NCBI GenBank assembly: GCA_020053735.1
Contig: JAGVMP010000007.1
Coordinates: forward strand, 124,001 to 188,000
Origin: Pseudomonadota bacterium
Lineage (GTDB): Bacteria; Pseudomonadota; Gammaproteobacteria; Burkholderiales; Methylophilaceae
Direction: 5' to 3'
Length of the DNA stretch: 64,000 nt
Shown: positions 42,801 to 51,835 of the stretch, one piece after another
Layout of the letters: the number at the start of each line of letters is the position of its first letter
How positions within the stretch are numbered: position 1 is the first letter of the stretch
Position numbers and translations under genes: made by a program
The notes under the pieces: generated by a model
Seen by the model: only the letters and a program-made list of their open reading frames with translations
What the model was told of the DNA's origin: nothing
The model's database searches: none

Positions 42801-44288
42801 TTATTCTTCGCATAATTGTGCTTTGTTTAAAGTGCAAGTTTTATACAAATCTAGCGCCAATGCTCGCTGCGCAGCGTGTTCGACAATCGGCGCAGGGTAA
42901 TTTTCGCCTACGATTACGCCGATGGATTGTTGACGAAGTGGCGGAATTAACCACGGGGCATGTATTTCTTTGTCACTGCAATTGACCAATTCCGGCACAT
43001 ATTTTCGAATAAACTTACCAGCACCGTCAAACTTTTCGCTTTGTGTAATGGGATTAAAAATGCGAAACCACGGTTGTGCATCGCAGCCAGTACTGGCAGC
43101 CCACTGCCAGCCGCCGTTATTGGCACTTAAGTCAAAATCAATTAAGTGCTCGGCAAAGTAACGCTCACCCCAGTGCCAGTCAATAAGTAAATCCTTCACC
43201 AAAAAACTGGCTGCTACCATACGTAGCCTATTGTGCATAAAACCTGTTTGGTTAATTTGGCGCATGGCGGCATCAATCAGTGGGTAGCCAGTTTTTCCCT
43301 CACACCAAGCTTTAAACAACGTAAGGTTGTTCGGAAAAGCCAGATGTTCAAACTCTACTTTAAATGCTTTACCTGTTGCCACCTGTGGGTTGTGATACAA
43401 AATTTGAAAGTAAAAATCGCGCCAAATTAACTCATTTAGCCATGTCTGACAGCCTATGCTCTGCGAGCCAGTATTAGCGCGGTCTCTAGCTTGCCTAGCT
43501 AAATGCCTGACGGAGACTGTGCCAAAACGTAAATGTACAGATAAATAGGAGACACCTTTGATGCTTGGGAAATCGCGTGCATCTTTATATTGATGCATGC
43601 GCTCAGCAAAGTCTTCAAACAATTGTTTACCGCCACTCATGCCAGTGGGCAATCGCATGCTACTTAAATTAGTACGCGCAAACCCCATCGTTTCTAGGCT
43701 AATTAGCTCAGTTGGTGGCATTTGCGCTAAATGTTGAATATAGCTATCAACTGGGTAGGGTTTTAGATAAAACCCTTCTAAATCTTGGTCTAGCTTTTTA
43801 AGGTGCGCATTTTTGTACGGTGAAAAAACGGAATAGGGCTTGTTGCTTAGGCTTAACACCTCGTCTTTTTCAAAGATGACTTGATCTTTAAAATCATGAA
43901 ATGCGATGTTGTTTTTGGCGAGTTGCTGTGCGACTTTTTCGTCTCTTTGCACTGCACTTGGCTCATAATCACGGTTGGTAAAAACCCCATGAATATTGAG
44001 TTCTATGGCAAGCACAGGAACAATATCAACGGCTTTTCCATGCTTGACGATGAGGTCGCCCCCATGGGTTTGCAGCGCGGTTTTTAGCTCCCGCACACTC
44101 TCCCAAACAAACTCGACTCGGCGGTCTTGCTTATTTTCAAGCGCATCTAATATTTCGGTATCGAACACAAACACGCAATAAACCTCTTTTGAGGTTTTAA
44201 GCGCATGGTAAAGGGCAGCGTGATCGAAATCGCGTAAATCGCGACGAAACCAAACTAAAGATTTTGTGTAAGCTTCTAAATGTGTCAT
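42801..44288 (-). CDS. phrB: Deoxyribodipyrimidine photolyase
   Basis: The product of about 495 residues repairs cyclobutane pyrimidine dimers with light. The N-terminal antenna domain begins KSLVWFRRDLRDFDHAALYH. The C-terminal FAD domain has GYPLIDAAMRQINQTGFMHN, RMVAASFLVKDLLIDW and NNGGWQWAASTGCDAQPWFR. Class I CPD photolyase features are complete. ATG 44288 is preferred over the upstream ATG 44297. Confidence 0.95.
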   Translation of the reverse strand: MTHLEAYTKSLVWFRRDLRDFDHAALYHALKTSKEVYCVFVFDTEILDALENKQDRRVEFVWESVRELKTALQTHGGDLIVKHGKAVDIVPVLAIELNIHGVFTNRDYEPSAVQRDEKVAQQLAKNNIAFHDFKDQVIFEKDEVLSLSNKPYSVFSPYKNAHLKKLDQDLEGFYLKPYPVDSYIQHLAQMPPTELISLETMGFARTNLSSMRLPTGMSGGKQLFEDFAERMHQYKDARDFPSIKGVSYLSVHLRFGTVSVRHLARQARDRANTGSQSIGCQTWLNELIWRDFYFQILYHNPQVATGKAFKVEFEHLAFPNNLTLFKAWCEGKTGYPLIDAAMRQINQTGFMHNRLRMVAASFLVKDLLIDWHWGERYFAEHLIDFDLSANNGGWQWAASTGCDAQPWFRIFNPITQSEKFDGAGKFIRKYVPELVNCSDKEIHAPWLIPPLRQQSIGVIVGENYPAPIVEHAAQRALALDLYKTCTLNKAQLCEE

Positions 44289-44364
44289 GTAAAACAAGAC
44301 AGATGATTGGCTGTCTAGTTTAACAAAACCTCATCATTTAATTGATACAAACCACAAATTTAAA

Positions 44365-44646
44365 TCAACCTCTAGCACCGTATATGTATTTTTCTTCGGC
44401 GGCTGGCTTAATAAGCACTACTTTTGATGTATTTCCTGCAGCCGCAGTCGCTGCAACTAGGCCAAGCGTCGTTTGCACTTCAAGTGATAAAATGATTAAC
44501 TCCTCATCACCAAACTCGGCTACTTTTTGAAATATTTCTGTGCTGTATCCGCTGTCATTGATTAGCTTGGCGGGGTTGACCGAGCCGATGACCTTTCTTG
44601 CAGAAACTGAGAATTTTGATAGTAAAACTAACGTTTTGTTATCCAC
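44365..44646 (-). CDS. Small protein of unknown function
   Basis: I do not recognise this 93-residue protein. It starts at GTG 44646 with AAGGA seven bases upstream, so it is likely expressed. It has no signal peptide or clear membrane helix. The middle (EEL...LSLEVQTTLGLVAATAAAG) is mildly hydrophobic and alanine-rich, with a basic N-terminus (VLLSKFSVSARKVIGSV). It is a single gene between phrB and rlmH. Confidence 0.6.
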   Translation of the reverse strand: MDNKTLVLLSKFSVSARKVIGSVNPAKLINDSGYSTEIFQKVAEFGDEELIILSLEVQTTLGLVAATAAAGNTSKVVLIKPAAEEKYIYGARG

Positions 44647-44810
44647 AATAAAATCCTTTACCTAAATGTAGTGCCTCAAAAAGATATCAATTAGGCTAAC
44701 TTATCACCTTTTTGGAGCGTTTTTGGCTTGAATTTAAGCTTTTAGACGCTTTAGTTGTATATAAAGCATCTTATATGCCAAAGTTTAAATGTTAAGGTTT
44801 AGATAAATAT

Positions 44811-45278
44811 TTATTCGCGGTGGTATGGATGGTTTTGATTGATAGAATGTGCGCGATATAGCTGTTCGCACAGCAACACACGTACAAAAGCGTGTGGCAG
44901 AGTGAGTTTAGATAAGCCCCATAAGAAGTCTGCACGCTGCTTGACACTGCTATGCAAGCCATCTGCGCCGCCGATGATAAAGCTAGTATCACGTGCTAAA
45001 GTCTGCCAACCTTTAAGTTTTTCAGCAAGATGGGTGGTGGTAAGTTCTAGGCCGCGCTCATCACAGGCGATTAAAAAATCTTTACCTGCTGCGTCTAAAA
45101 TGCGTTTGGCTTCAATGGCTTGAATATTTTTTGCGTTGTTACCAGCAGCGCGCTTTTCTGGTTTGATTTCGACAATCTCAATGCTAAGCTCGCGTGGCAT
45201 GCGCTTCATGTACTCACTACAAGCCGTTTCTACCCAAGCAGGCATTTTGTGGCCAACTGAGATAATGCGTAGCTTCAT
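44811..45278 (-). CDS. rlmH: 23S rRNA (pseudouridine1915-N3)-methyltransferase
   Basis: The 155-residue SPOUT-class enzyme methylates pseudouridine 1915 in helix 69 of 23S rRNA. Visible are the start MKLRIISVGHKMPAWVETAC, LIACDERGLELTT, FIIGGADGLHSSVKQRAD and LTLPHAFVRVLLCEQLYRAH, complete to the family end. It follows rsfS after 24 bp. Confidence 0.96.
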   Translation of the reverse strand: MKLRIISVGHKMPAWVETACSEYMKRMPRELSIEIVEIKPEKRAAGNNAKNIQAIEAKRILDAAGKDFLIACDERGLELTTTHLAEKLKGWQTLARDTSFIIGGADGLHSSVKQRADFLWGLSKLTLPHAFVRVLLCEQLYRAHSINQNHPYHRE

Positions 45279-45302
45279 GGCGGCAAACTAAGATATTTGC
45301 AA

Positions 45303-45737
45303 TTATGTCGCTTTAATATGGCTGCGGCGTGCTTCGCCCTCGGTCCACAACTGCTCTAAGTTGTAGTAGGCACGGGTCGCTGGCACCATAATGTGCACTA
45401 CAATGTCGTCTAAATCTACTAGCACCCATTCGCCGTCTTTTTCACCTTCAGTACCACGAATATCATAGCCTTTTTCTTTGATTTTTTCGCGCACGTTATC
45501 GGCAATCGCTTTGGCTTGACGGCTCGATGTTGCGCTAGCCACTATCATATAGTTGGTTAAGCTAGTGAGTTTACGTACGTCCATCACCGTAATATCAAAG
45601 CCTTTAATGTCTTCAATCGCGTCGATGACGGCTTGTTTCATGGTTTCTAAATATTCTGCTTCTACTTTTGCAGGATTTATTTTTGCTGGGTTTTGTTGTA
45701 CTTTGGCTAAATCTTTGGTGTCTAAGTCTTTGGTCAT
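45303..45737 (-). CDS. rsfS: Ribosomal silencing factor RsfS
   Basis: The 144-residue Iojap-family protein binds uL14 and blocks subunit joining in starvation. Core motifs are DITVMDVRKLTSLTNYMIVA, SSRQAKAIADNVREK, EGEKDGEWVLVDLDDIVVHI and YYNLEQLW. A ~30-residue N-terminal extension precedes the core. It starts directly at the panD stop and is followed by rlmH; nadD, a frequent partner upstream, is replaced by panD here. Confidence 0.95.
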   Translation of the reverse strand: MTKDLDTKDLAKVQQNPAKINPAKVEAEYLETMKQAVIDAIEDIKGFDITVMDVRKLTSLTNYMIVASATSSRQAKAIADNVREKIKEKGYDIRGTEGEKDGEWVLVDLDDIVVHIMVPATRAYYNLEQLWTEGEARRSHIKAT

Positions 45738-46118
45738 TTATGCGGCCTGTGCTGGAATGCTGTTGCGTTGAGATTGTATGCGATTGTGGTTATCTACATA
45801 CACAAGTTTTGGGTGTAAGGTTTGCAGTTCTAGCTCGCTATAGCTGGCATAGCTGGCAATAATCATAATGTCATTGGGTTGCGCCTTATGCGCCGCTGCA
45901 CCATTAACTGAAATAATACCAGAGTGACGCTCGGCGCGAATCGCATAGGTGCTAAATCGTTCGCCGTTGCTGACGTTGTAAATGTGAATTTGCTCGTACT
46001 CACGAATATCGGCAGCATCCAATAGCAATTCGTCAATGGCGCAACTGCCTTCATAGTGTAGCTCGCTATGCGTCACGTGCACGCGATGTAGTTTAGATTT
46101 CAGTAAGGTTCTTTGCAT
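45738..46118 (-). CDS. panD: Aspartate 1-decarboxylase
   Basis: The 126-residue pro-enzyme makes beta-alanine for pantothenate. The self-cleavage site Gly24-Ser25 in YEGSCAID generates the pyruvoyl cofactor. Other family marks are [14 protein letters not shown] and [19 protein letters not shown]. It is joined to rsfS without a gap and follows panC after about 40 bp. Confidence 0.96.
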   Translation of the reverse strand: MQRTLLKSKLHRVHVTHSELHYEGSCAIDELLLDAADIREYEQIHIYNVSNGERFSTYAIRAERHSGIISVNGAAAHKAQPNDIMIIASYASYSELELQTLHPKLVYVDNHNRIQSQRNSIPAQAA

Positions 46119-46159
46119 GCATTGCCCTAAAAATGAAGTGGGCGCTAATTATAATATAA

Positions 46160-47053
46160 TCAATCGCTTATGCGAAATTGTATATTATCAATTAAGCGCG
46201 TTTTGCCGCCTGTTTTGTTGATTATTTTGGCCGCACCCAGCACGACCAAGTCCTTATCTTGTGCTGTAGCTGTTTGCAACGTAGCAGACGATCGAATCGA
46301 AATATAGTCAACCTCCCAGCCTTGTTGGGCAAGGCTGGTGCTGGCCGCATGTTCAAGCTGTTGGAAATTAAAATCACCATTTTTAATATTATTTACAATG
46401 CTCTGCAAGGCACTATTTAATTGGCTTGCTGAGGCTTGCTGCGTATCATTTAAATAACCGTTGCGCGAACTTAACGCCAAACCATTGGCTTCGCGCACTG
46501 TTTCACCAGCAATAATATCGATGGATAAATTAAATTGCCGAACCATTTCTTTAATAATAAATAGTTGCTGAAAATCTTTTTTACCAAATACGGCAACATC
46601 AGGTTGCACCATATTAAACAGCTTCATCACTACCGTTGCTACCCCAGCAAAATGCTTTAAGCGGGTAGCGCCACACAGCACGTTGGCAATGGGGGGTGGG
46701 TCTATCATCATGCTTTGATTCAGGTTGTTGCCGTCAAAGTCGGGGTAAACTTCTGTCACACTAGGCACAAATACAATATCGCAACCTACAGTTGTTAATT
46801 TTTCGTAATCTGCCTCTAATGTGCGTGGGTAAGCGCTTAAATCCTCAGTGGGACTAAATTGCAGCGGGTTTACAAAAATGCTCACCACTACAATATTTGA
46901 ATGTTGTTTTGCTAAATCGACTAAGTGAATATGGCCAGCATGCAAGTTGCCCATGGTTGGGACGAAACCTATCTTTTGGCCAAACTTTTGACCAATTTTG
47001 GCTTGGTTTGTCAGGACCTGTCTAAGCTCGGTCACCGTATGAATAATTTGCAT
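46160..47053 (-). CDS. panC: Pantothenate synthetase
   Basis: The 297-residue ligase joins pantoate and beta-alanine. Signatures are FVPTMGNLHAGHIHLVDLA (nucleotide HIGH-like motif), FVNPLQFSPTEDLSAYPRTL, FGKKDFQQLFIIKEMV and GLALSSRNGYL. An extra ~15-residue segment after YPDFDG is slightly longer than in common homologues. It is separated from panB by a small opposite-strand lipoprotein gene. Confidence 0.95.
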   Translation of the reverse strand: MQIIHTVTELRQVLTNQAKIGQKFGQKIGFVPTMGNLHAGHIHLVDLAKQHSNIVVVSIFVNPLQFSPTEDLSAYPRTLEADYEKLTTVGCDIVFVPSVTEVYPDFDGNNLNQSMMIDPPPIANVLCGATRLKHFAGVATVVMKLFNMVQPDVAVFGKKDFQQLFIIKEMVRQFNLSIDIIAGETVREANGLALSSRNGYLNDTQQASASQLNSALQSIVNNIKNGDFNFQQLEHAASTSLAQQGWEVDYISIRSSATLQTATAQDKDLVVLGAAKIINKTGGKTRLIDNIQFRISD

Positions 47054-47158
47054 GGATTAATTTTTTTGCATCGATTTTTATATATAGTGCTATTTTAACG
47101 CAGATAGTTATCTTAAATTTTATGTTTACTAATTTTGTTTTTAGTTGCTCAGGAGTTT

Positions 47159-47644
47159 ATGCCTCATCTATATTTGGTAATATTTAGCCTATTTTTGGTA
47201 ACTGCTTGCAATAAAACAAATGCGCCAGAGGCCAATATTCATGCGCCTTCTGGCTTACTTATTAAAACGGATGATGAGGTGTCATATATGCAAAATGGCA
47301 CCTTTTGTTTTGGCAAGCAGGTTAACAAAGATGTCACCGACGTCCAGTTGACCATTTTAGACGGCGCTGTCACAGGCAAAATGGATTGGATTCCTTACGA
47401 AAAAGATAGTGCACGCGGCACTTTGCAGGGTTATGAAAACGCGGCGCACGAGCTAGATTTAATATATGACTACATGATAGAAGGCAGTCAACAGACTGAA
47501 ACCAAGATCATGAAAATTAAAGACGGTAAATTATTGGTAAAAGTAGGCGAATTAATAGACCAAAAAAACGACGGAAACTTGGTTTATAAAGACGTGAGTC
47601 AGGCTAAATTCTCAGAGGTGCTGGAACCCATTAATTGTAAATAA
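47159..47644 (+). CDS. Putative lipoprotein of unknown function
   Basis: From ATG 47159, with AGGAG only three bases upstream, the product is 161 residues with a signal peptide and lipobox LVTACN (Cys18). The mature part is beta-rich and contains VSYMQNGTFCFGKQ and MDWIPYEKDSARGTLQGYE, resembling Gram-negative lipoproteins of unknown role. It is convergent with panB and sits between panB and panC. Confidence 0.72.
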   Translation: MPHLYLVIFSLFLVTACNKTNAPEANIHAPSGLLIKTDDEVSYMQNGTFCFGKQVNKDVTDVQLTILDGAVTGKMDWIPYEKDSARGTLQGYENAAHELDLIYDYMIEGSQQTETKIMKIKDGKLLVKVGELIDQKNDGNLVYKDVSQAKFSEVLEPINCK

Positions 47645-47665
47645 GCCCTATAAGCTGCAAATAAA

Positions 47666-48487
47666 CTAGTAACTATGCTGGGCGGCTGGAAAACTTTTAT
47701 CTTTGACGGCCTTCACATAAGCAGCTACGGCGCTTTGGACACTATTTGTATCTTGTAAAAAATTACGTACAAAACGTGGGTTTTTAAACTCAGCTGGATG
47801 CTTGCTAGCAGCACCTGTGTAAATGCCCAATAAATCTTGCAAAACAAGTACTTGCCCAGTGCAATCTACGCCAGCGCCAATGCCGATGGTTGGGCAATGG
47901 ATGCTTTCTGTGATTTGCTTGGCCAGCGCTGCAGGCACCATTTCTAGCAGCACAAAGCTTGCTCCAGCTTCGCTCATGTCTATAGCATCTTGCAGGATTT
48001 GTGCTGCACTTTCGTCTGTTTTACCTTGAATTTTGTATCCGCCGAGCTGGTTCACCGATTGTGGTGTAAAACCCAAATGTGCACAGACTGGGATGCCGTG
48101 CTCAACCAAGTATCGTGCGGTTTCCACACGCTTGCCACCGCCTTCAAACTTGACAATTTGCGCACCACTTTTTACTAACCACAGTGCGTTTTTATAAGCA
48201 GCTTCATTATCTTGCTCATAACTGCCAATCGGCATATCTGCCATAATCGGCGTATTTGGCGCGCCATTTTTCACCATTTTGGTATGGTAAGTCATGTGGT
48301 GCATACTCACATTCAGCGTGTTTTCTGCGCCTTGCAATACCATGCCGAGTGAGTCGCCCACCAGCAATATATCCACGCCAGCGTGCTCCATCAGCTTAGC
48401 AAAGGTTGCGTCATAGCAAGTGAGCATGGCGATTTTTTCGCCAGATTTGCTTAAGGTATAGATTTTTTCTAACAAAGGATTGATCAC
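47666..48487 (-). CDS. panB: 3-methyl-2-oxobutanoate hydroxymethyltransferase
   Basis: The 273-residue enzyme makes ketopantoate using methylene-tetrahydrofolate. Motifs include MLTCYDATFAKLMEHAGVDI, LLVGDSLGMVLQG, MADMPIGSYEQ, KFEGGGKRVE and PTIGIGAGVDCTGQVLVLQD. Complete. It is the last gene of the pcnB-folK-kinase-panB run. Confidence 0.96.
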   Translation of the reverse strand: MINPLLEKIYTLSKSGEKIAMLTCYDATFAKLMEHAGVDILLVGDSLGMVLQGAENTLNVSMHHMTYHTKMVKNGAPNTPIMADMPIGSYEQDNEAAYKNALWLVKSGAQIVKFEGGGKRVETARYLVEHGIPVCAHLGFTPQSVNQLGGYKIQGKTDESAAQILQDAIDMSEAGASFVLLEMVPAALAKQITESIHCPTIGIGAGVDCTGQVLVLQDLLGIYTGAASKHPAEFKNPRFVRNFLQDTNSVQSAVAAYVKAVKDKSFPAAQHSY

Positions 48488-48507
48488 AAGAGGTTAATCG
48501 TCCGCAA

Positions 48508-49155
48508 TCAATCGAAGTTCGGATTAAAGTATTCACGGCTGCTCTTAATTTTGCTGATGCGTTCAATCAGCAACTCTAGCGCGCTTGCGTCTTTAATAAT
48601 ATTGAGTTTTTCGTTATTCACTATCAGCACTGGTGAAGCGTCATATGTGTGAAAAAATTCGCTGTAGGCATCGGCCAAGCGTTCCACGTATTCATGCGGA
48701 ATTTCTTGCTCGTAACTAATCTTGCGCTCTTCAATACGTTCCACTAAAGCATCCACAGGCGTTTGCAGGTATACAATCAAATCTGGTCGTGGTGATTTTA
48801 ATTGCAAATGAGAATAAATTTGATGATACAGCGCATATTCTTCATCGTCTAAATTTAGCCGCGCAAAAAGCGGATCTTTATCTAAAAAGAAGTCTGCCAC
48901 AGTGGGTTGCGTAAACATATCGCGTTGCGTCATATCGGCAATTTGGCGCGAACGCTGAAATAAGAAGAATAGCTGCGTAGGCAGCGCATAACGTTGTGCA
49001 TCTTGGTAAAAGCGCGGTAGAAATGGGTTGACCTCAGCTTTTTCACTGAGCAATTGCACGTCAAATTTATCAGAAAGCTGCTGCGCCAGCGTGGTTTTAC
49101 CACTGCCGATAGGACCTTCAATCACGATATAGGGATATTTTTCGAAAATACTCAT
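48508..49155 (-). CDS. Deoxynucleoside kinase (deoxyadenosine/deoxyguanosine type)
   Basis: The 215-residue P-loop kinase salvages deoxynucleosides. The P-loop GPIGSGKTT (residues about 14-22), DFFLDKDPLFARLNLDDEEY and YLQTPVDALVERIEERKISY are typical. The ATG overlaps the folK stop by 4 bp. Substrate preference cannot be read from the sequence. Confidence 0.9.
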   Translation of the reverse strand: MSIFEKYPYIVIEGPIGSGKTTLAQQLSDKFDVQLLSEKAEVNPFLPRFYQDAQRYALPTQLFFLFQRSRQIADMTQRDMFTQPTVADFFLDKDPLFARLNLDDEEYALYHQIYSHLQLKSPRPDLIVYLQTPVDALVERIEERKISYEQEIPHEYVERLADAYSEFFHTYDASPVLIVNNEKLNIIKDASALELLIERISKIKSSREYFNPNFD

Positions 49156-49685
49156 GAAAGTTTCTTTATGCCTTGGTTTTTACACGCCTCTGCTAATTTT
49201 ACAATACTACCGTGCTTGGGTAATGTAAAATTTAGTGTTAAATTTGGTGAAATTTCAGCCAAAGGTAGCAGTACAAAAGCCCGTTCAAACATCCGCGGGT
49301 GCGGCAGTGTGAGTTTTTCAGTGTGTATGCTGATGTCGTCATAAAGCAATAAATCTAAATCTAGCACACGTGGCGCATTGGCAAACGGGCGTTCGCGCCC
49401 AGCCTCGCGCTCAATATCTAGCAATGCATCTAGTAAGGCTTCTGGCACTAACTGGGTGTTGATTTCAGCTACCGCATTAATAAAGTCAGCTTGGTTGGCA
49501 TAACCCACAGGCGCACTTTGGTACAAGCTTGATTGGGCAACTAACTTGGTTTTGGCTATGTTGTCGATGCTCTGCAGGGCGCGTATTACTTGGCTTGCAG
49601 GGCAGTCTAAATCACCTGCTAAATTACTACCCAGCGCGATATAGGCGGTGTGGACAAGCTTGCTTTTTCCTGTCATTTTAATCAT
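49152..49685 (-). CDS. folK: 2-amino-4-hydroxy-6-hydroxymethyldihydropteridine diphosphokinase
   Basis: The 177-residue folate-pathway enzyme shows AYIALGSNLAGD near the N-terminus, LYQSAPVGYANQADFINAVA, RPFANAPRVLDLDLLLYDD and LTLPHPRMFERAFVLLPLAE. ATG 49685 or 49676 may be used; neither has a strong ribosome-binding site. It overlaps the deoxynucleoside kinase gene by 4 bp. Confidence 0.94.
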   Translation of the reverse strand: MIKMTGKSKLVHTAYIALGSNLAGDLDCPASQVIRALQSIDNIAKTKLVAQSSLYQSAPVGYANQADFINAVAEINTQLVPEALLDALLDIEREAGRERPFANAPRVLDLDLLLYDDISIHTEKLTLPHPRMFERAFVLLPLAEISPNLTLNFTLPKHGSIVKLAEACKNQGIKKLS

Positions 49686-49694
49686 ATTAACTTG

Positions 49695-49774
49695 CCGTCA
49701 TTGCGAGCATAGCGAAGCAATCCATGAAGATGTTAGATAAAAGTTGGATTGCTTCGCTATGCTCGCAATGACGG
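49695..49774. repeat. CCGTCATTGCGAGC-type inverted repeat
   Basis: A ~30-bp arm beginning CCGTCATTGCGAGCATAGCG (49695) is repeated in inverse at 49745-49774, ending CGCAATGACGG, with a ~20-bp loop. It forms a near-perfect hairpin between pcnB and folK. A related copy lies at 55871-55966. Confidence 0.85.
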
Positions 49775-49833
49775 TGAGGTGTTTCAATCATGTCTAATCA
49801 TTCGCAACAAACGCCCGCCTATCAAACTTACGG

Positions 49834-51225
49834 TTAGTCAATATGCTCACTCGCCACAGATTCCAACAGCGTTTTGTCGCTGTTGGCGGGTTTTTTGCGT
49901 TTACGGCGGCGTTTTTTCGGACTGGTGTCAGGCAACAGCATTTCTGTGCGACGCTCTGTACTGGCATCGGCAAACTCTGTCCACCAGTCGCCAATTTCCG
50001 GGTCGATTTCGCCAGACTCGCAACGCAGCAGCAAGAAATCATAGCCTGCGCGGTAGCGCGGGTGCGTCAGCAGTGCGTATGGTCGCCTGCCTGCGCGCTG
50101 CTCAAAACGCGGCTGCATGGCCCAAATTTCTTTCATGGTGGCGGTAAAGCGGTTATGGATCGCCATTTTCCCAGCCTGAATATCAATCACTTCATTCATC
50201 GCCATATGCAGCGCTGGAATGGGGTGATTGTCTTGTGCCTGATATTTTTTCCACGCTACCAGCATTTCATGCCACAAGAGTGTGGCAAACAAAAAACTGG
50301 GGTTGCTAGATTTACCAATGCGGATGCGGTCATCGGTGTTTTTAAGCGCCAGCATCACAAATTTTTCGCCCAGAGGTTGTTCTAAAACAACATCTAGCAG
50401 CGGCAACAAGCCATGGTGTAAGTGTTGCTCACGCAGCGCATTAATGCTTTCCACCGCGTGACCAGATAAAAACAACTTCAGCATTTCATCAAACAAGCGG
50501 CTGGGTGGCACATCCTGCAGCAAATCGGCTAGTTTTTGTATGGGCGCTTGCGTGGATTTCTCTATTTTTAAACCTAGCTTGGCTGACAGTCGCACTGCGC
50601 GTAGCATGCGCACGGGGTCTTCTTGGTAGCGGATGGTGGGGTCGCCAATCATGCGCAACAGGTTATTTTTTAGGTCGGCTACGCCATTATGAAAATCCAG
50701 TACCTGCTCGTTGGCGGGATTGTAATACAGGGCGTTAGCAGTAAAATCGCGCCGCACCGCGTCTTCTTCTAAACTGCCAAATATATTATCGCGAATAATA
50801 CGGCCGCTATCGTTAGTTAAGGCGTCACCTTCTGCCAAGTGGTGGCCTCGAAAAGTTGAAACCTCAATCGTTTCATTGCCCCATAATACATGTACTAGCC
50901 GAAATCTTCGCCCAATAATGCGGCTGCGGCGGAAAACTTTATACACTTCTTCTGGCGTGGCATTGGTGGCAATATCGAAATCTTTGGGCTTCACATTCAT
51001 CAGTAAATCGCGCACTGCGCCGCCGACGATAAACGCCTCAAAGCCGGCTTTCTGTAAGCCATCACAGGTTTTCAGCGCAGATTGGCTAATTAAACTTTTG
51101 TCTATTTTATGGTGTTTGGCAGAGATTACTTTTGCAGCACTGGTGTCACTTAGTTCAGCGTTGTTGATAGCCGCGTCAGCCTTGGCGCGTTTGTTAAACA
51201 CTTTTTGAAGGAATTTTTTTATCAT
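49834..51225 (-). CDS. pcnB: Poly(A) polymerase I
   Basis: The 463-residue class II nucleotidyltransferase adds poly(A) tails that promote RNA decay. The catalytic core FEAFIVGGAVRDLLMNVKPK and DFDIATNATPEEV, followed by GRRFRLVHV and RDFTANALYY, is clear. The tail is strongly basic (SPKKRRRKRKK), as in other PcnB proteins. tRNA CCA-transferase is the related alternative, but the operon with folK and the tail favour PcnB. It overlaps the adenosyltransferase gene by 4 bp. Confidence 0.93.
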   Translation of the reverse strand: MIKKFLQKVFNKRAKADAAINNAELSDTSAAKVISAKHHKIDKSLISQSALKTCDGLQKAGFEAFIVGGAVRDLLMNVKPKDFDIATNATPEEVYKVFRRSRIIGRRFRLVHVLWGNETIEVSTFRGHHLAEGDALTNDSGRIIRDNIFGSLEEDAVRRDFTANALYYNPANEQVLDFHNGVADLKNNLLRMIGDPTIRYQEDPVRMLRAVRLSAKLGLKIEKSTQAPIQKLADLLQDVPPSRLFDEMLKLFLSGHAVESINALREQHLHHGLLPLLDVVLEQPLGEKFVMLALKNTDDRIRIGKSSNPSFLFATLLWHEMLVAWKKYQAQDNHPIPALHMAMNEVIDIQAGKMAIHNRFTATMKEIWAMQPRFEQRAGRRPYALLTHPRYRAGYDFLLLRCESGEIDPEIGDWWTEFADASTERRTEMLLPDTSPKKRRRKRKKPANSDKTLLESVASEHID

Positions 51226-51773
51226 GCTTTATGGGTATTTTTCCACAACACATCCGGTACGCAAGCGTTTTTATTCAGGGTGCGACACAGCACAAATAAT
51301 AAATCAGAAAGTCGATTGATATATTGCAACGAAACTTCAGTGATACCTTCCTGCGAGTTTAATGTAGTCATCGTCCGCTCCGCGCGCCTGCACACAGTTC
51401 TGGCTAAATGGCAGTAAGCGGCAGCGCGACTACCGCCAGGCAAAATAAATTCTTTCAGTGGGCTCAACGTTTCGTTCCACGCATCTAGTAGAGTTTCTAG
51501 GGCAGTGACGCGCTCAGGCTTAATCATGGCATAACCTGGCATGCAAAGCTCACCACCCATGTCAAACAGGTCGTGTTGAATGGCCTCGAGAGCCGCATGG
51601 ATATTGGCTCCCAGAGCCTCAGTTTGCATAATGCCAATAATCGAATTTAATTCATCCACATCACCCATGGCCTGCACCCGCAAGCTATCTTTGGCTACGC
51701 GTGTGCCGTCACCCAAGCCAGTGCTGCCTTTGTCGCCAGTGCGGGTGTAAATTTTACTTAGTCTGTTTGCCAT
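51222..51773 (-). CDS. Cob(I)alamin adenosyltransferase, PduO type
   Basis: The 183-residue enzyme transfers adenosyl from ATP to cob(I)alamin. Features are KIYTRTGDKGSTGLGDGTRV (ATP site), GDVDELNSIIG and the C-terminal RRAERTM and LFVLCR. It is the first gene of the pcnB-panB run and is divergent from murI. No cobalamin synthesis gene is in the window. Confidence 0.93.
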   Translation of the reverse strand: MANRLSKIYTRTGDKGSTGLGDGTRVAKDSLRVQAMGDVDELNSIIGIMQTEALGANIHAALEAIQHDLFDMGGELCMPGYAMIKPERVTALETLLDAWNETLSPLKEFILPGGSRAAAYCHLARTVCRRAERTMTTLNSQEGITEVSLQYINRLSDLLFVLCRTLNKNACVPDVLWKNTHKA

Positions 51774-51835
51774 GCTTTATGTCAATTGGATTTAATCTAT
51801 AATTCAAGCATTATAAATCATTCGACCCTGTTTCG

